From the NCBI RefSeq assembly GCF_003353065.1, contig NZ_CP027806.1:3430501-3494500 (forward strand): a stretch of DNA of 64,000 nucleotides, in the 5' to 3' direction. This DNA is from Cyclonatronum proteinivorum. Lineage in GTDB: Bacteria > Bacteroidota > Rhodothermia > Balneolales > Cyclonatronaceae. How positions within the stretch are numbered: the first letter of the stretch is position 1; the number at the start of each line of letters is the position of its first letter. The notes under the pieces are model-generated. The model did not search any database. It was not told the origin of the DNA and was given only the letters and a program-made list of their open reading frames with translations. Positions 1 to 9,129 of the stretch are shown piece after piece. Both the position numbers and the translations under genes were made by a program.

Positions 1-188
1 GAAAGCTGCGCCCCTAAACGGTCACGACCAAACAGGATTCAAGTGTTTGAATAAAAGAAAAAACCATTACCGCTGAAAGCGCTTTTAATGCTAACTCATC
101 AGCCTAAAATAATTAATCTGCCGCTTAAATACGACTATTTAAAAATAGATACCTCTCTTTGATTTAGTATTTTTAAGTACTCATTTTC
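1..188. other. AT-rich left edge, no gene seen
   Basis: No open reading frame of useful length and no RNA gene is visible. The stretch is AT-rich and precedes the long hairpin at 189-283. It may hold the end of, or the spacer after, a gene that lies left of the window. Confidence 0.4.
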
Positions 189-283
189 AGGCTTGCCTGT
201 TTGACCAAAAAGGGCGGCACTGCACCGGATTGAATCAAGGTGACTGTGCCTGACCCGGTTCAAAACACCAAGCCTTTTTATAT
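189..283 (+). other. Long nested hairpin followed by a T-run
   Basis: AGGCTTG (189-195) pairs with CAAGCCT (269-275), which runs straight into TTTTTATATTTT. Inside it, GTTTGACC (199-206) pairs with GGTTCAAAAC (257-266) with one-base bulges. Inside that, GGCAC..CACC (216-226) pairs with GGTG..GTGCC (239-250). The whole forms one rod of about 87 nt ending in a U-tract. It could be the terminator of a gene left of the window, a small RNA ending at its own terminator, or part of the 5' leader of the peptidase gene 80 bp downstream. No known RNA family is recognised. Confidence 0.4.
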
Positions 284-361
284 TTTCTTTCTTCTAAGGC
301 CGCAACAACCTTTTCGGAATTCATTCAAAATCAAAAACATCATCATTCATCATTTCATCAC

Positions 362-2155
362 ATGAGTAAAGCACACGGAGCTGAATCAATTCACTGGGAC
401 CTGTCTGATCTTTATGAAGGTCCGAATGACCCATCTTTAATCCGCGATATGGACGGCATTATAGCCCGGGCCGACTCATTTGCAAGTCAGTGGAAAGGCC
501 GGATTGCAAGCCTCAGCCCGGCCGAATTCCGGGAAGCCCTCCAAGCCTACGAAGGGCTCATGGATCTGGGAAGCAAAATAGGCTCGTATGCCTACCTTAA
601 CTGGAGCACAAATACCGAAGATGCGGCCCTGGGCAAGCTGTTGCAACAAAGTAGCGAGCTGGGCTCTGAGCTCAATCAAAAACTTGTTTTCTTTGATCTT
701 GAGTGGCTTGCATTAGAGGAGACTGAAGCCCGCAAACATATTGATGCGCCTGAACTTGCTTTTTACCGGCACTACCTGATCAGCTCCCGTAAATACAAGC
801 CGCACATGCTTTCAGAGGCGGAAGAAAAAATCCTTTCGGCTAAATCCGTGACCGGTGCACGGTCATGGGTGCGCTTTTTTGATGAAACCCTCGGCGCGGC
901 ACGCTTCACATTTGAAGGCGAACCCCTGACCGAACAACAGGTGCTGAGCAAAATGCATGCGCCCGAGCGTGAGACCCGGCAAAAAGCTGCCGCCTCCCTG
1001 ACCGCAGGCTTTAGGGAACTGAGCCGTCCGCTGACCTTTATTTTTAACACGCTCCTGGCCGACAAAAGCACCAACGACAAACTGCGCGGCTACCCGAGCT
1101 GGGTTACATCCCGCAATCTTTCCAACGAAATTAAAGATGAAACCGTCGATGCCCTGGTTGAGGCCGTTACCGAAGCCTATCCCCTGGTGCAGCGCTACTA
1201 CAGGCTGAAAACGAAGCTCCTCGGTCTCGACGAGATGCGCGATTACGACCGCTACGCCCCGCTGGCGCAGAACGAAACGGTCGTGAGCTGGCAGGAAGCG
1301 CGGAAAATGGTGCTCGACGCCTACAGCGGCTTTCACCCCAAAATGGGCGAAGTGGCCGGCTACTTCTTTGAGCACAACTGGATTGATGCCGCCATCAGAC
1401 CCGGAAAACGGGGCGGCGCATACTCGGCTTCAACCGCAGCAAGCGTACACCCCTATGTTTTCATGAATTACGACGGACGCGTGCGCGATGTGCAGACCCT
1501 CGCGCATGAGCTTGGGCACGGCGTACATCAGTACCTATCCCGCGAACGCGGACCGCTGCAGGCTGGCACACCGCTCACAACTGCGGAAACGGCTTCCGTC
1601 TTCGGGGAAATGCTCGTTTTCCGCGATCTCATGGGTACGCTTACCGATCCGAAAGAACGTCTCGCCCTGTTGTGCAGCAAAATTGATGACAGCATTGCAA
1701 CCGTGTTCCGACAGATTTCCATGAACCGTTTTGAAAACGCCATTCACACCGCAAGGCGCGAAAAAGGGGAGCTGACGACACAGCAATTCAGCGAGCTATG
1801 GATGGAAACACAAACCGCCCTGTATGGCGACTCGGTGAAACTCAGTGACGATTACGGCATTTGGTGGTCTTATATTCCGCACTTTCTGCACTCCCCCGGA
1901 TATGTGTACGCCTATGCTTTTGGCGAGCTGCTTGTGCTTTCGCTTTACGAGCAATACCGCACACAGCCGCAAGGCTTTGCTGACCGTTACCTCGAACTGC
2001 TTCACGCGGGTGGCTCGGAATCTCCGGAAGCCCTGACCGCGCGTATGGGCGTGGATATTAACGACAAAGCGTTCTGGCAGGCCGGTGTGGCTCTGATCGG
2101 CAAGCTAATCGATGAAGCGGAGTCCCTGGCAGCGGAAGTTCAATTCGGGGCCTGA
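362..2155 (+). CDS. M3 family oligoendopeptidase (PepF type)
   Basis: Cytoplasmic zinc metallopeptidase of 597 residues that should cut short peptides in the final steps of protein turnover. The zinc site is visible as HELGH at residues 382-386, followed about 27 residues later by the TAETASVFGE segment that normally supplies the third ligand. The N-terminal half is the helical oligopeptidase F lid domain. Length matches PepF/M3B proteins (about 560-600). There is no signal peptide. The ATG is preceded by an AT-rich leader without a strong Shine-Dalgarno. The gene stands alone; the next start is 123 bp downstream. Family assignment is firm, but the in vivo substrates are unknown. Confidence 0.93.
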   Translation: MSKAHGAESIHWDLSDLYEGPNDPSLIRDMDGIIARADSFASQWKGRIASLSPAEFREALQAYEGLMDLGSKIGSYAYLNWSTNTEDAALGKLLQQSSELGSELNQKLVFFDLEWLALEETEARKHIDAPELAFYRHYLISSRKYKPHMLSEAEEKILSAKSVTGARSWVRFFDETLGAARFTFEGEPLTEQQVLSKMHAPERETRQKAAASLTAGFRELSRPLTFIFNTLLADKSTNDKLRGYPSWVTSRNLSNEIKDETVDALVEAVTEAYPLVQRYYRLKTKLLGLDEMRDYDRYAPLAQNETVVSWQEARKMVLDAYSGFHPKMGEVAGYFFEHNWIDAAIRPGKRGGAYSASTAASVHPYVFMNYDGRVRDVQTLAHELGHGVHQYLSRERGPLQAGTPLTTAETASVFGEMLVFRDLMGTLTDPKERLALLCSKIDDSIATVFRQISMNRFENAIHTARREKGELTTQQFSELWMETQTALYGDSVKLSDDYGIWWSYIPHFLHSPGYVYAYAFGELLVLSLYEQYRTQPQGFADRYLELLHAGGSESPEALTARMGVDINDKAFWQAGVALIGKLIDEAESLAAEVQFGA

Positions 2156-2278
2156 TTTCAGGAATAGTCCGGTTTCCCTAACAGCTTTATTCAGCTGCGG
2201 AGGGATTTCAAGGCACAAAAGCCATCCCCCGAGAACCATCTTTTTTCACCCTTAACGAGCTTCGGCTCATACTTTAAT

Positions 2279-3793
2279 TTGGCGACCTCAAACGATATCC
2301 ACCGCGACAAAACCCTTGAGAAACAAGCAAAACGCCGCTTTAAAGAGGCGGCCCGGAATCTGCTTAAGCTGCTGCGAACCGCTCTTGACGCTCAGACAAG
2401 CTATATGTACTGGGTGAACCGGAGCCGGGAACAACTGGTGCTGGAATGCGCTGATACGGACCTGGAGGAAGTCGTCTTTCAGGACAGAATCGGTTTTGAT
2501 GCGCACTTTCTGACTTCACTGATCGATCTCGAAGAGGAGGCACTCATTGAAAACGGCCCGGAACCCGCGCTCAAGCTTACCCATCACATCAGCGAACAGG
2601 CCGAGGCGGTAAAGCACCTGCTGCTGATTCCATTTGTAAATAACGGCGAGACCGTTGCCCTCACCGTGGCCGAATTCACGCGTTCCGTAGCCGATGGAGA
2701 GTTAAGTGATACGGCAGTAACAGCCTATCATGATGCGGTTGAAAACATCCTGCAGACCTACCTTAACCTGAGCTTTATGCTCGAACAGGAAGAACGCTGG
2801 GCGCGCCATGAACAGCGCATGCAACACCTTTTGGATCGAATGAACAGCTGTCAGCTTTTACGCAGGCTGGTTGATGAGGCCGCAGCGCTTACTCTGAAAG
2901 GGGGTGCCGCACTCGCTGTGAAAAACGGCAGCTGCTGGCAGGTTGCTTTTCGGGCAGGGGCAGATTTTGAAGCGCTTCCTGCGGGTATCGAACTGACGGA
3001 TCACTCACAGGCCTGGCTTGCGCTTCAGTCCGGTGAGGCGCGTTTTTCGCTGCATTACAACGGCAACCCCAAGCGTATTCATCCTGCCGAAAAGCCGGCT
3101 ACCGGTGCTTCCGTAGCGATTCCCATAGACGTGCTCGAGTACCGGCAGGGGCTGCTGCTCGTTTGGGATGAAGACCCGCTCCGGTTCACCGAAGCCCAAA
3201 GGCACATGTTCAGCAATATGTGCCGCACCATAGGGCTTCAGCTTGGTCAGCCGCGTTTTGGTCATCAGCAACATCCGGACGCCCCGCTACTGGGAAGTCC
3301 GACGGGCTCCTTCAACCTGGAAATGCTGGAGCATGTGCTTGAACAGGAGTTTTCATTAGCGGGCAGCGGGAATTCATCGGCCGGGCCGGCATGGCTGGTG
3401 CTGGTCACCCCTGCTAACATTCATGCCCTGCGTACGCGTCATGCGCTGAAGAAAACCAACCAAATTCAGCGCCAAATGGCTGTGGACCTGCTGCCTTCCC
3501 TGAGCGGAATCTATGGTCTGGTTGCGTTTCACTCTGACAGCATGAATCTCGTTTACCTGCGTGGCAGCGAAGAACAGGTGGACGAATGGTTGTTCAGGTT
3601 TGCCCGGCAGTGCAGAGAAGCCGGTTTATCGGGGCAAACGTATCCGGACGACATCGATTATTTAGCCGGAAAATTCCGTATCCCGGATACTGAGAAAGAC
3701 GTATACACCTGCATTCAGGCCGTCCGGCAAAAACTGAATGCAGCCACCAAAGCACATCAAACCCTCCTCAATATGAAAGAGGACTACCCATGA
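2279..3793 (+). CDS. GAF-domain-like protein, function unknown
   Basis: A 504-residue soluble protein beginning at a TTG codon; no upstream in-frame ATG is available. Residues about 20-170 and 190-325 read like two GAF-type sensor folds separated by a helical linker. The C-terminal 150 residues are not recognised. No histidine kinase, GGDEF, HTH or ATPase motif is visible, so any signalling output would go through a partner. Its TGA stop overlaps the ATG of the phosphopentomutase gene (ATGA, 4 bp), which implies translational coupling. A small GAGC-TTCG-GCTC hairpin (2257-2268) lies 10 nt before the start and could limit initiation. The GAF assignment is by sequence feel and needs a profile search. 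Confidence 0.7.
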   Translation: MATSNDIHRDKTLEKQAKRRFKEAARNLLKLLRTALDAQTSYMYWVNRSREQLVLECADTDLEEVVFQDRIGFDAHFLTSLIDLEEEALIENGPEPALKLTHHISEQAEAVKHLLLIPFVNNGETVALTVAEFTRSVADGELSDTAVTAYHDAVENILQTYLNLSFMLEQEERWARHEQRMQHLLDRMNSCQLLRRLVDEAAALTLKGGAALAVKNGSCWQVAFRAGADFEALPAGIELTDHSQAWLALQSGEARFSLHYNGNPKRIHPAEKPATGASVAIPIDVLEYRQGLLLVWDEDPLRFTEAQRHMFSNMCRTIGLQLGQPRFGHQQHPDAPLLGSPTGSFNLEMLEHVLEQEFSLAGSGNSSAGPAWLVLVTPANIHALRTRHALKKTNQIQRQMAVDLLPSLSGIYGLVAFHSDSMNLVYLRGSEEQVDEWLFRFARQCREAGLSGQTYPDDIDYLAGKFRIPDTEKDVYTCIQAVRQKLNAATKAHQTLLNMKEDYP

Positions 3794-4956
3794 GTAATTT
3801 CTATTTGATTATCATTGATGGCCTGGGCTGCGGACATCAGGAAGACGCCGCAGATTATGGTGACCTTGGCAGCAATACCCTGGGTCACGTCATCGCTGAA
3901 ACAAAGGTTGGACTGCCGAATTTCACACGATTAGGCCTCGGAAACATCATCCCGCTTGATACGGTGCCGCCGGTACACGACGGGCTTTGCGGATTTGGCA
4001 AAATGCGGGAAGTCTCGGGCGGAAAAGATTCCACAACCGGACACTGGGAAATTGCAGGAATTCAGCTGCCTTCGCCCTTTCCGACTTACCCCAAGGGTTT
4101 TCCGGCTGAGATCACGGAAGCCTTTGCTGCGCACACCGGTACAGCGGGGGTACTGGCCAATAAACCCTACTCAGGCACAGATGTCATTCGGGATTATGGT
4201 GACGAACACCTGCAGTCAGGCAAGCCGATTGTGTATACTTCGGCGGACAGCGTGTTTCAGGTTGCGACGCACACAGATATCGTCCCCCTTGAGAAACTTT
4301 ACGACTGGTGCACCTTTGCCCGTGACGAGCTCATGACCGGGGCACACAGTGTAGGGCGCGTGATCGCCCGCCCCTTTGCAGGTCAGCCGGGTGCGTATTT
4401 CCGCCTCACTGATCACCGCAAGGACTTTTCATTGGTTGCACCGGAGCCCAACATCATGTCTGAATTGCAGCGGGCTGGTATCAAAACCTACTCCATCGGA
4501 AAAATAGTCGACCTGTTTGGCGGCGTCGGTTTCACACAGTACCGAAAAACCAACAGCAATGCAGAAGGAATCTCACAGCTGTTATCCATCATGCATGCCG
4601 TTGAAAACAGCTTCGTATTTGTAAACCTGATTGATACCGATCAGCTGTTCGGACACCGCAACGACCCTGCAGGCTTTGCGGGATCCCTCGAAGAATTTGA
4701 CAGAGCGATTCCCGCTATTTTTGGAAACCTCAGGGAAGATGATGTTCTGGTAATTACGGCTGATCACGGAAACGACCCTACCATGGCAAGTACCGATCAC
4801 TCCCGTGAGTTCGTTCCCCTGCTGGTTTACGGCAAAAGTCTGGCCGGCAAAACGCTGGGCACACGGGAATCCTTTACAGATGTCGCAGCCGCCGTTATGG
4901 ACTGGGCCGATCTACAAAACCCGTTTAAGGGTCAGTCTTTTTTAAATACACCCTAA
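3790..4956 (+). CDS. deoB: Phosphopentomutase
   Basis: Converts ribose-1-phosphate or deoxyribose-1-phosphate to the 5-phosphate during nucleoside salvage. The 388 residues cover the alkaline-phosphatase-like metalloenzyme fold of DeoB: the N-terminal metal Asp (IIDGLG, D10), the phosphorylated Thr region (DSTTGHWE, near residue 80), and the metal-binding DHGNDPT and DHSREFVP segments near the C-terminus. Length is close to the usual 390-405. The start overlaps the stop of the upstream GAF protein, so the two are probably co-translated. No other deo gene is nearby. A dyad after the stop (about 5035-5065, CATTGG/CCAATG) lacks a T-run. Confidence 0.95.
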   Translation: MSNFYLIIIDGLGCGHQEDAADYGDLGSNTLGHVIAETKVGLPNFTRLGLGNIIPLDTVPPVHDGLCGFGKMREVSGGKDSTTGHWEIAGIQLPSPFPTYPKGFPAEITEAFAAHTGTAGVLANKPYSGTDVIRDYGDEHLQSGKPIVYTSADSVFQVATHTDIVPLEKLYDWCTFARDELMTGAHSVGRVIARPFAGQPGAYFRLTDHRKDFSLVAPEPNIMSELQRAGIKTYSIGKIVDLFGGVGFTQYRKTNSNAEGISQLLSIMHAVENSFVFVNLIDTDQLFGHRNDPAGFAGSLEEFDRAIPAIFGNLREDDVLVITADHGNDPTMASTDHSREFVPLLVYGKSLAGKTLGTRESFTDVAAAVMDWADLQNPFKGQSFLNTP

Positions 4957-5143
4957 TCTATCTGGCGAATGACAACATAAACCTGTTTGCTGCCTCTGTT
5001 TTCGGTAAAAAGCATATTTCAAAGTAACTGTACGCATTGGGTTACCTGTCAAAACCAATGTGAGCGCTGCTTTACCCGGAACAGAAATGCAGGCTGAAGG
5101 CATTTAAAAGGTGAAACCCGGGAAACAGGCATTCAGGGCTCCG

Positions 5144-5175
5144 TTTGTTTAGCCCTGCCAAAGATGTTATCTTAA
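5144..5175 (+). promoter_or_regulatory. Possible promoter of the primary sigma factor gene
   Basis: TTTG (5144-5147), a 20-nt spacer, then TATCTTAA (5168-5175) partly match the Bacteroidota promoter pattern TTTG-N19-21-TAnnTTTG. The site is about 50 bp upstream of the GTG start at 5224. Only the first half of the -7 element matches well. Confidence 0.4.
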
Positions 5176-5223
5176 CGGGTTAATCGCCAAAGCACAATTA
5201 TCAATTTTAAAGCGGATATCTTC

Positions 5224-6108
5224 GTGGCAAAGAAAAAGAAAAAAGATCCTAAGAACCCGGCACCGAGTGGCATTTCAACCCGTGAATCTCAATCGCTGGA
5301 TCGTTATTTACAGGAAATCGGAAAAGTAAGTCTCATCACACCTGATGAAGAAGTAACGCTTGCAAAGCGGATTCAGGCGGGCGATCAGGAAGCACTTGAA
5401 AAACTGACACAGGCCAACCTTCGCTTTGTGGTATCCGTAGCCAAGCAATATCAGAATCAGGGCCTTTCACTTGGCGATTTGATTAATGAAGGAAACCTTG
5501 GCCTCATTAAAGCGGCCAAGCGGTTTGATGAAACCCGCGGATTTAAGTTTATCTCCTACGCGGTATGGTGGATTCGTCAGTCCATTCTTCAGGCGCTCGC
5601 CGAGCAAAGCCGGATTGTACGTCTCCCGCTGAACAGAGTGGGTGCGCTGAACAAAATCGGAAAAGAGCTTTCAAAGCTTGAACAGGAATACGAACGCCTG
5701 CCTTCAGCTGCGGAGCTTTCTGAATCCCTCGATATGTCTGTGAATGAAGTTGCAGATACGCTGAAGATTTCAGGCCGGCACCTTTCTGTTGACGCGCCTT
5801 TTGCGCAGGGTGAAGACAACCGTCTGCTCGACGTACTCGAAAATGAAGAAACCCCGAATCCTGATCTTGAATTGATGAGCGAGTCGCTCAAAGTGGAGAT
5901 CGAGCGGGCGCTTTCCAAGCTAAGTACACGGGAAGCCGAAGTCATCCGGCTGTATTTCGGAATAGGCCGTGAACACTCCCTCACCCTGGAAGAAATTGGC
6001 GAACGCTTCGACCTTACACGCGAGCGCGTACGGCAAATCAAAGAAAAAGCGCTCCGCAAATTACGTCATCACAACCGCAGTATGGCCCTACGCGCTTATT
6101 TGGGCTAA
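5224..6108 (+). CDS. rpoD: Primary RNA polymerase sigma factor (sigma-70, RpoD/SigA)
   Basis: A 294-residue sigma-70 with a GTG start and a lysine-rich N-terminus, but without region 1.1, as in Bacteroidota primary sigma factors. Region 1.2 lies at about 20-55 ([12 protein letters not shown]). Region 2 lies at about 61-130, with the -10 recognition helix [14 protein letters not shown] at 112-125. Region 3 follows, then region 4 at about 225-285 with the helix-turn-helix [21 protein letters not shown] possible promoter lies at 5144-5175 and a terminator at 6149-6176, giving a single-gene unit. The strong match of regions 2 and 4 to the housekeeping class argues against an alternative sigma factor. 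Confidence 0.95.
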   Translation: MAKKKKKDPKNPAPSGISTRESQSLDRYLQEIGKVSLITPDEEVTLAKRIQAGDQEALEKLTQANLRFVVSVAKQYQNQGLSLGDLINEGNLGLIKAAKRFDETRGFKFISYAVWWIRQSILQALAEQSRIVRLPLNRVGALNKIGKELSKLEQEYERLPSAAELSESLDMSVNEVADTLKISGRHLSVDAPFAQGEDNRLLDVLENEETPNPDLELMSESLKVEIERALSKLSTREAEVIRLYFGIGREHSLTLEEIGERFDLTRERVRQIKEKALRKLRHHNRSMALRAYLG

Positions 6109-6148
6109 GCCTTACAATCTGCAACGCATACACTTATTCCTTTTAAAA

Positions 6149-6176
6149 GGGTTCGGATTTATCCGGACCCTTTTTC
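6149..6176 (+). terminator. Rho-independent terminator of the sigma factor gene
   Basis: GGGTTCGGAT (6149-6158) pairs with ATCCGGACCC (6161-6170), a 10 bp stem with one G-U pair, followed by TTTTT. Confidence 0.9.
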
Positions 6177-6362
6177 TGTTTATACGAGTGTTCGGCTTCC
6201 TTTGCTTTTACCTGCTGAAAGAGGTAGATTTCATCTGATATAAATGCTATAGTCTTTAAGAATTTAATGCATTATAAACAGCTTCTATGCGTTAGATCTG
6301 GAACAGGGAACAAGTTTGTTCTTTTAGGGTTGAAGGCTGTATAAACAATCTGAGGTATCATT

Positions 6363-7349
6363 ATGAAAACGAAATTATTATTAGGAGCACTTTCAGCCAT
6401 CTTTTTGCTGTCGGGCTGCTACACACAACTCGAAACCATTGAAAGGCCACGCGGTTTTAATACCAGTGTTCAGCCCCTGAGCCCCTATACAACTGACGCC
6501 TACTCGTCTTTTTATTCGCAGGATGAACAGCAAGCCTACGCGCTTGGGTACTATGACGGTGTTTTTGACGCCGATCTTCAGTTCCGCAGCTACAACTGGC
6601 ACCGGCATCATTCATCCATTGGTTTTCACTGGGGAAGACCTTTTGTAGGGTTCGGCTTTGCTTACGGTCATTTTTATGATCCGTTCTGGCACCATGCCAT
6701 GCTTTACGATCCCTTCTTCTTCAGCTTTTACGGGGCTTATGCCTTTCCGCCACACATGCGATACCGGCAGTGGGGACACTTTTACAACCCCTGGTGGTAC
6801 GGTGGCCGCAATCTGATTGTATTCAACAACTGGCAGGTGAATCCCAATAATCAAACCATCGTACGCGGCCCGCGTGCATCCGGTGTTCACCGCGGAAATG
6901 TCAACAACATCAGAAACAGCCGCGCAACATCCCGTGGCATTGCCGGTGATACGCGTGTTCGTATGCGTGACAATAATTTCGGACCCGACGCACAACCTGC
7001 ATCAGTCCGCTCAAGGGGTGGCGGCGCACAGCCTGCTTCCGTTGACCGGCGTACCCGTCAGACCAATACTCCGGCTCCATCCGTGAACCGACGTCCGGCA
7101 CCCAGCTCACAGGCTTCCCCTTCCCGGACCCGAAATAATCCGCAACCAGCCAACGTCGGCCGTACACGCGGCAGCTCCAATACCGGTTCAGGTACCCGAG
7201 CTGAACCCCGGCGATCATCATCCGGCAGCAACAGCTCCGGAAACAGAAACCGGAACCGCGACCGTAATGACAGCCCGGAAAGCACAATTTCCATGATTAG
7301 CACAACCGTAAATCATCAGGGTCAGGATTTCACCCTTATCTTAGCATAA
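6363..7349 (+). CDS. Low-complexity lipoprotein, function unknown
   Basis: The N-terminus is a lipoprotein signal peptide ending in LLSGC (Cys19), so the product should be membrane-anchored. Residues 50-165 are very rich in Tyr, Phe, His and Trp. Residues 190-305 are a disordered stretch of Arg, Ser, Asn and Pro with a recurring QPASV/PAPSV/QPANV pattern. The last 20 residues look ordered again. Similar FCB-group lipoproteins have no assigned role; cell-envelope or polyanion contact is a guess from composition. It sits alone between two terminators. A dyad GAACAA-GT-TTGTTC (6308-6321) lies 40 bp upstream of the ATG and may be an operator. Confidence 0.8.
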   Translation: MKTKLLLGALSAIFLLSGCYTQLETIERPRGFNTSVQPLSPYTTDAYSSFYSQDEQQAYALGYYDGVFDADLQFRSYNWHRHHSSIGFHWGRPFVGFGFAYGHFYDPFWHHAMLYDPFFFSFYGAYAFPPHMRYRQWGHFYNPWWYGGRNLIVFNNWQVNPNNQTIVRGPRASGVHRGNVNNIRNSRATSRGIAGDTRVRMRDNNFGPDAQPASVRSRGGGAQPASVDRRTRQTNTPAPSVNRRPAPSSQASPSRTRNNPQPANVGRTRGSSNTGSGTRAEPRRSSSGSNSSGNRNRNRDRNDSPESTISMISTTVNHQGQDFTLILA

Positions 7350-7372
7350 AGCTGACTTCTACCCTATTCATT

Positions 7373-7413
7373 AAAAGCAGCTTCCTGTTAACCAACAGTG
7401 GCTGCTTTTTTTT
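7373..7413 (+). terminator. Terminator after the lipoprotein gene
   Basis: AAAAGCAGC (7373-7381) pairs with GCTGCTTTT (7401-7409), with an inner CTGTT/AACAG stem and a run of nine T. Confidence 0.85.
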
Positions 7414-7517
7414 GCCCCATCCAACAAAAAATGAATGATCCGGTGTCCTGAACGGGACCACCTGATTGCATCCATAAGCCCGATCAACTATTTATCAGCC
7501 TCTTTTTTTAGCGCACT

Positions 7518-9008
7518 ATGACTAAAAAACTATTACTCAGCCTTTTGCCGCTCATGCTGTGCCTTAGCGGACTATTCACACCGGAAGCTGAAGCGCAAAA
7601 CCGATTCGACGCCCTGCGTTTTTCTACACAGCTGCCAGCTTCCGATCCGAACACCATATTTTCAGGCGGCTCATCCGTTGCGACCTTCACAGGTTTTGGC
7701 TCCTCAATCATCAACCCCGCAACCCTTGGTCTCGCGCGGGAATCTGAATTTCACATTGGCATCGGCATGCGCGATGTGAATGAAGACGCAACCTTTCTGA
7801 ACCGCACCGCAGCCTATGATGACGCGCAGACAGCTTTCACCAATGCCGGCTTCCTGTACGCTGCCCCTACCGTGCAGGGCAGTTTGGTAGCCGGGTTTGG
7901 CTACAATCAGCTGGCCGACTTCAACCGGGCCTACCGGCTGAGCGGATTCAACCCCAGAAGCTCCATCACTGATTTATTTTTCGACAACAGCTTCTACTTC
8001 AACACCGCCTTCAACGCCTTCGCGATTGAAGAAAACGATTTCGGTCAGTTTCCCATTTTCCGGGAAGACTTTGACGCCCCCTTCCGCGGTATTACGCAGG
8101 CCGCAACCGTTCGGGAAAGCGGACAGCTCGGAGAGTTCTCCGCAGCCATTGCGACAGAATTCGTACAAAATCTCTTCATTGGTGCTTCACTTGGTATTCC
8201 CGTAGGTTCCTATACCTACCGGCGTAATTTTCTGGAACGTGATATAGACGGTCTTTTCGGGCCCATTGATACCGAAATCGGCGGGGAGCCCTTCACCATA
8301 CCAGCGCCCGACGGTGTACTGTTACAGGAGCGCATCAGTGCAGATATCATCGGCTTCTCGGCACGTATCGGCGCGATCTACCGACCCCTGCCTAATTTCC
8401 AGGTCGGGCTGAGCTACAGCCTGCCGACTACACTGAACATTGACGAAAGCTACTCTGTCTTTATTCAAACCGAATATGAAGACGGCACCTCTGAAAGCGC
8501 ACAGCTTCGCGGAGAAACCTCTTATCAGGTGAAACTTCCTGCACGCTTCACCGCAGGTTTTGCTACAACAGGCTTACCTGTAAATCTCTCATTTGCAGCT
8601 GAGCGCGTTTCAAACAGCAGTATTCAGTTCAGAGATTTTGATGATCTCTCCTTTGAAGTACAGGAAAACGAAAACATGCGCGAAGATTTCCGGGATGTCA
8701 TTAATTTCCGGTTCGGAGCTTCGCTGAACATTACAGAAGCGGTAATTCCCAGCATCGGGTATGCATACCTGCCGGCAGTCAGCCGGGAAGCGGGTAATGC
8801 GCGTCAGCTTCTTAGCGCGGGCGTATCGGTAGGAGTGAACCAAAGCCTCCGCCTCGATGCAGGATTACAGTACATGTTTTTCGACGACGAGCAGATCGTC
8901 TATGAGTTTTTTGATTATGAAGCCGGGGACGGCAGCTTTGCCGCAGAAACCATCCGCACTTCTGTTGAACGCTTTCACGCAGTCGTTGGCATCGTGTACC
9001 GCTTCTGA
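7518..9008 (+). CDS. Outer-membrane beta-barrel protein (OMPP1/FadL/PorV-like)
   Basis: A 496-residue protein with a signal peptide (MTKKLLL... ending EAEAQ, about residue 27). An N-terminal segment mentions gaps and NPATLGLA, typical of the PorV/FadL-like long-chain transporter group of FCB bacteria. Alternating amphipathic strands with many aromatic residues run to a C-terminal VGIVYRF, the usual beta-signal ending in Phe. It probably sits in the outer membrane as a 14-strand-type barrel that transports or scaffolds hydrophobic ligands. The closest functional class is uncertain. No partner gene is adjacent, and a terminator follows at 9042-9078. Confidence 0.75.
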   Translation: MTKKLLLSLLPLMLCLSGLFTPEAEAQNRFDALRFSTQLPASDPNTIFSGGSSVATFTGFGSSIINPATLGLARESEFHIGIGMRDVNEDATFLNRTAAYDDAQTAFTNAGFLYAAPTVQGSLVAGFGYNQLADFNRAYRLSGFNPRSSITDLFFDNSFYFNTAFNAFAIEENDFGQFPIFREDFDAPFRGITQAATVRESGQLGEFSAAIATEFVQNLFIGASLGIPVGSYTYRRNFLERDIDGLFGPIDTEIGGEPFTIPAPDGVLLQERISADIIGFSARIGAIYRPLPNFQVGLSYSLPTTLNIDESYSVFIQTEYEDGTSESAQLRGETSYQVKLPARFTAGFATTGLPVNLSFAAERVSNSSIQFRDFDDLSFEVQENENMREDFRDVINFRFGASLNITEAVIPSIGYAYLPAVSREAGNARQLLSAGVSVGVNQSLRLDAGLQYMFFDDEQIVYEFFDYEAGDGSFAAETIRTSVERFHAVVGIVYRF

Positions 9009-9041
9009 TACCAGACCGCAACAAATCCCCTTTCCCACAAT

Positions 9042-9078
9042 AAAAAGGCCGGACTCCTGATGGATTCCGGCCTTTTTT
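9042..9078. terminator. Bidirectional terminator between convergent genes
   Basis: AAAAAGGCCGGA (9042-9053) pairs with TCCGGCCTTTTT (9066-9077). A and T runs on both sides allow use by the barrel gene (+) and the UspA gene (-). Confidence 0.9.
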
Positions 9079-9129
9079 ATTGGTAATTAACTTTTATCAG
9101 TTACAGAGTTATCCGTGCTCAAACGCGGT

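Noticed and set aside
257-268. GGTTCAAAAC as a possible tRNA T-arm
   Set aside because: No acceptor stem, anticodon arm or D-arm can be fitted around it; it is part of the long hairpin instead.
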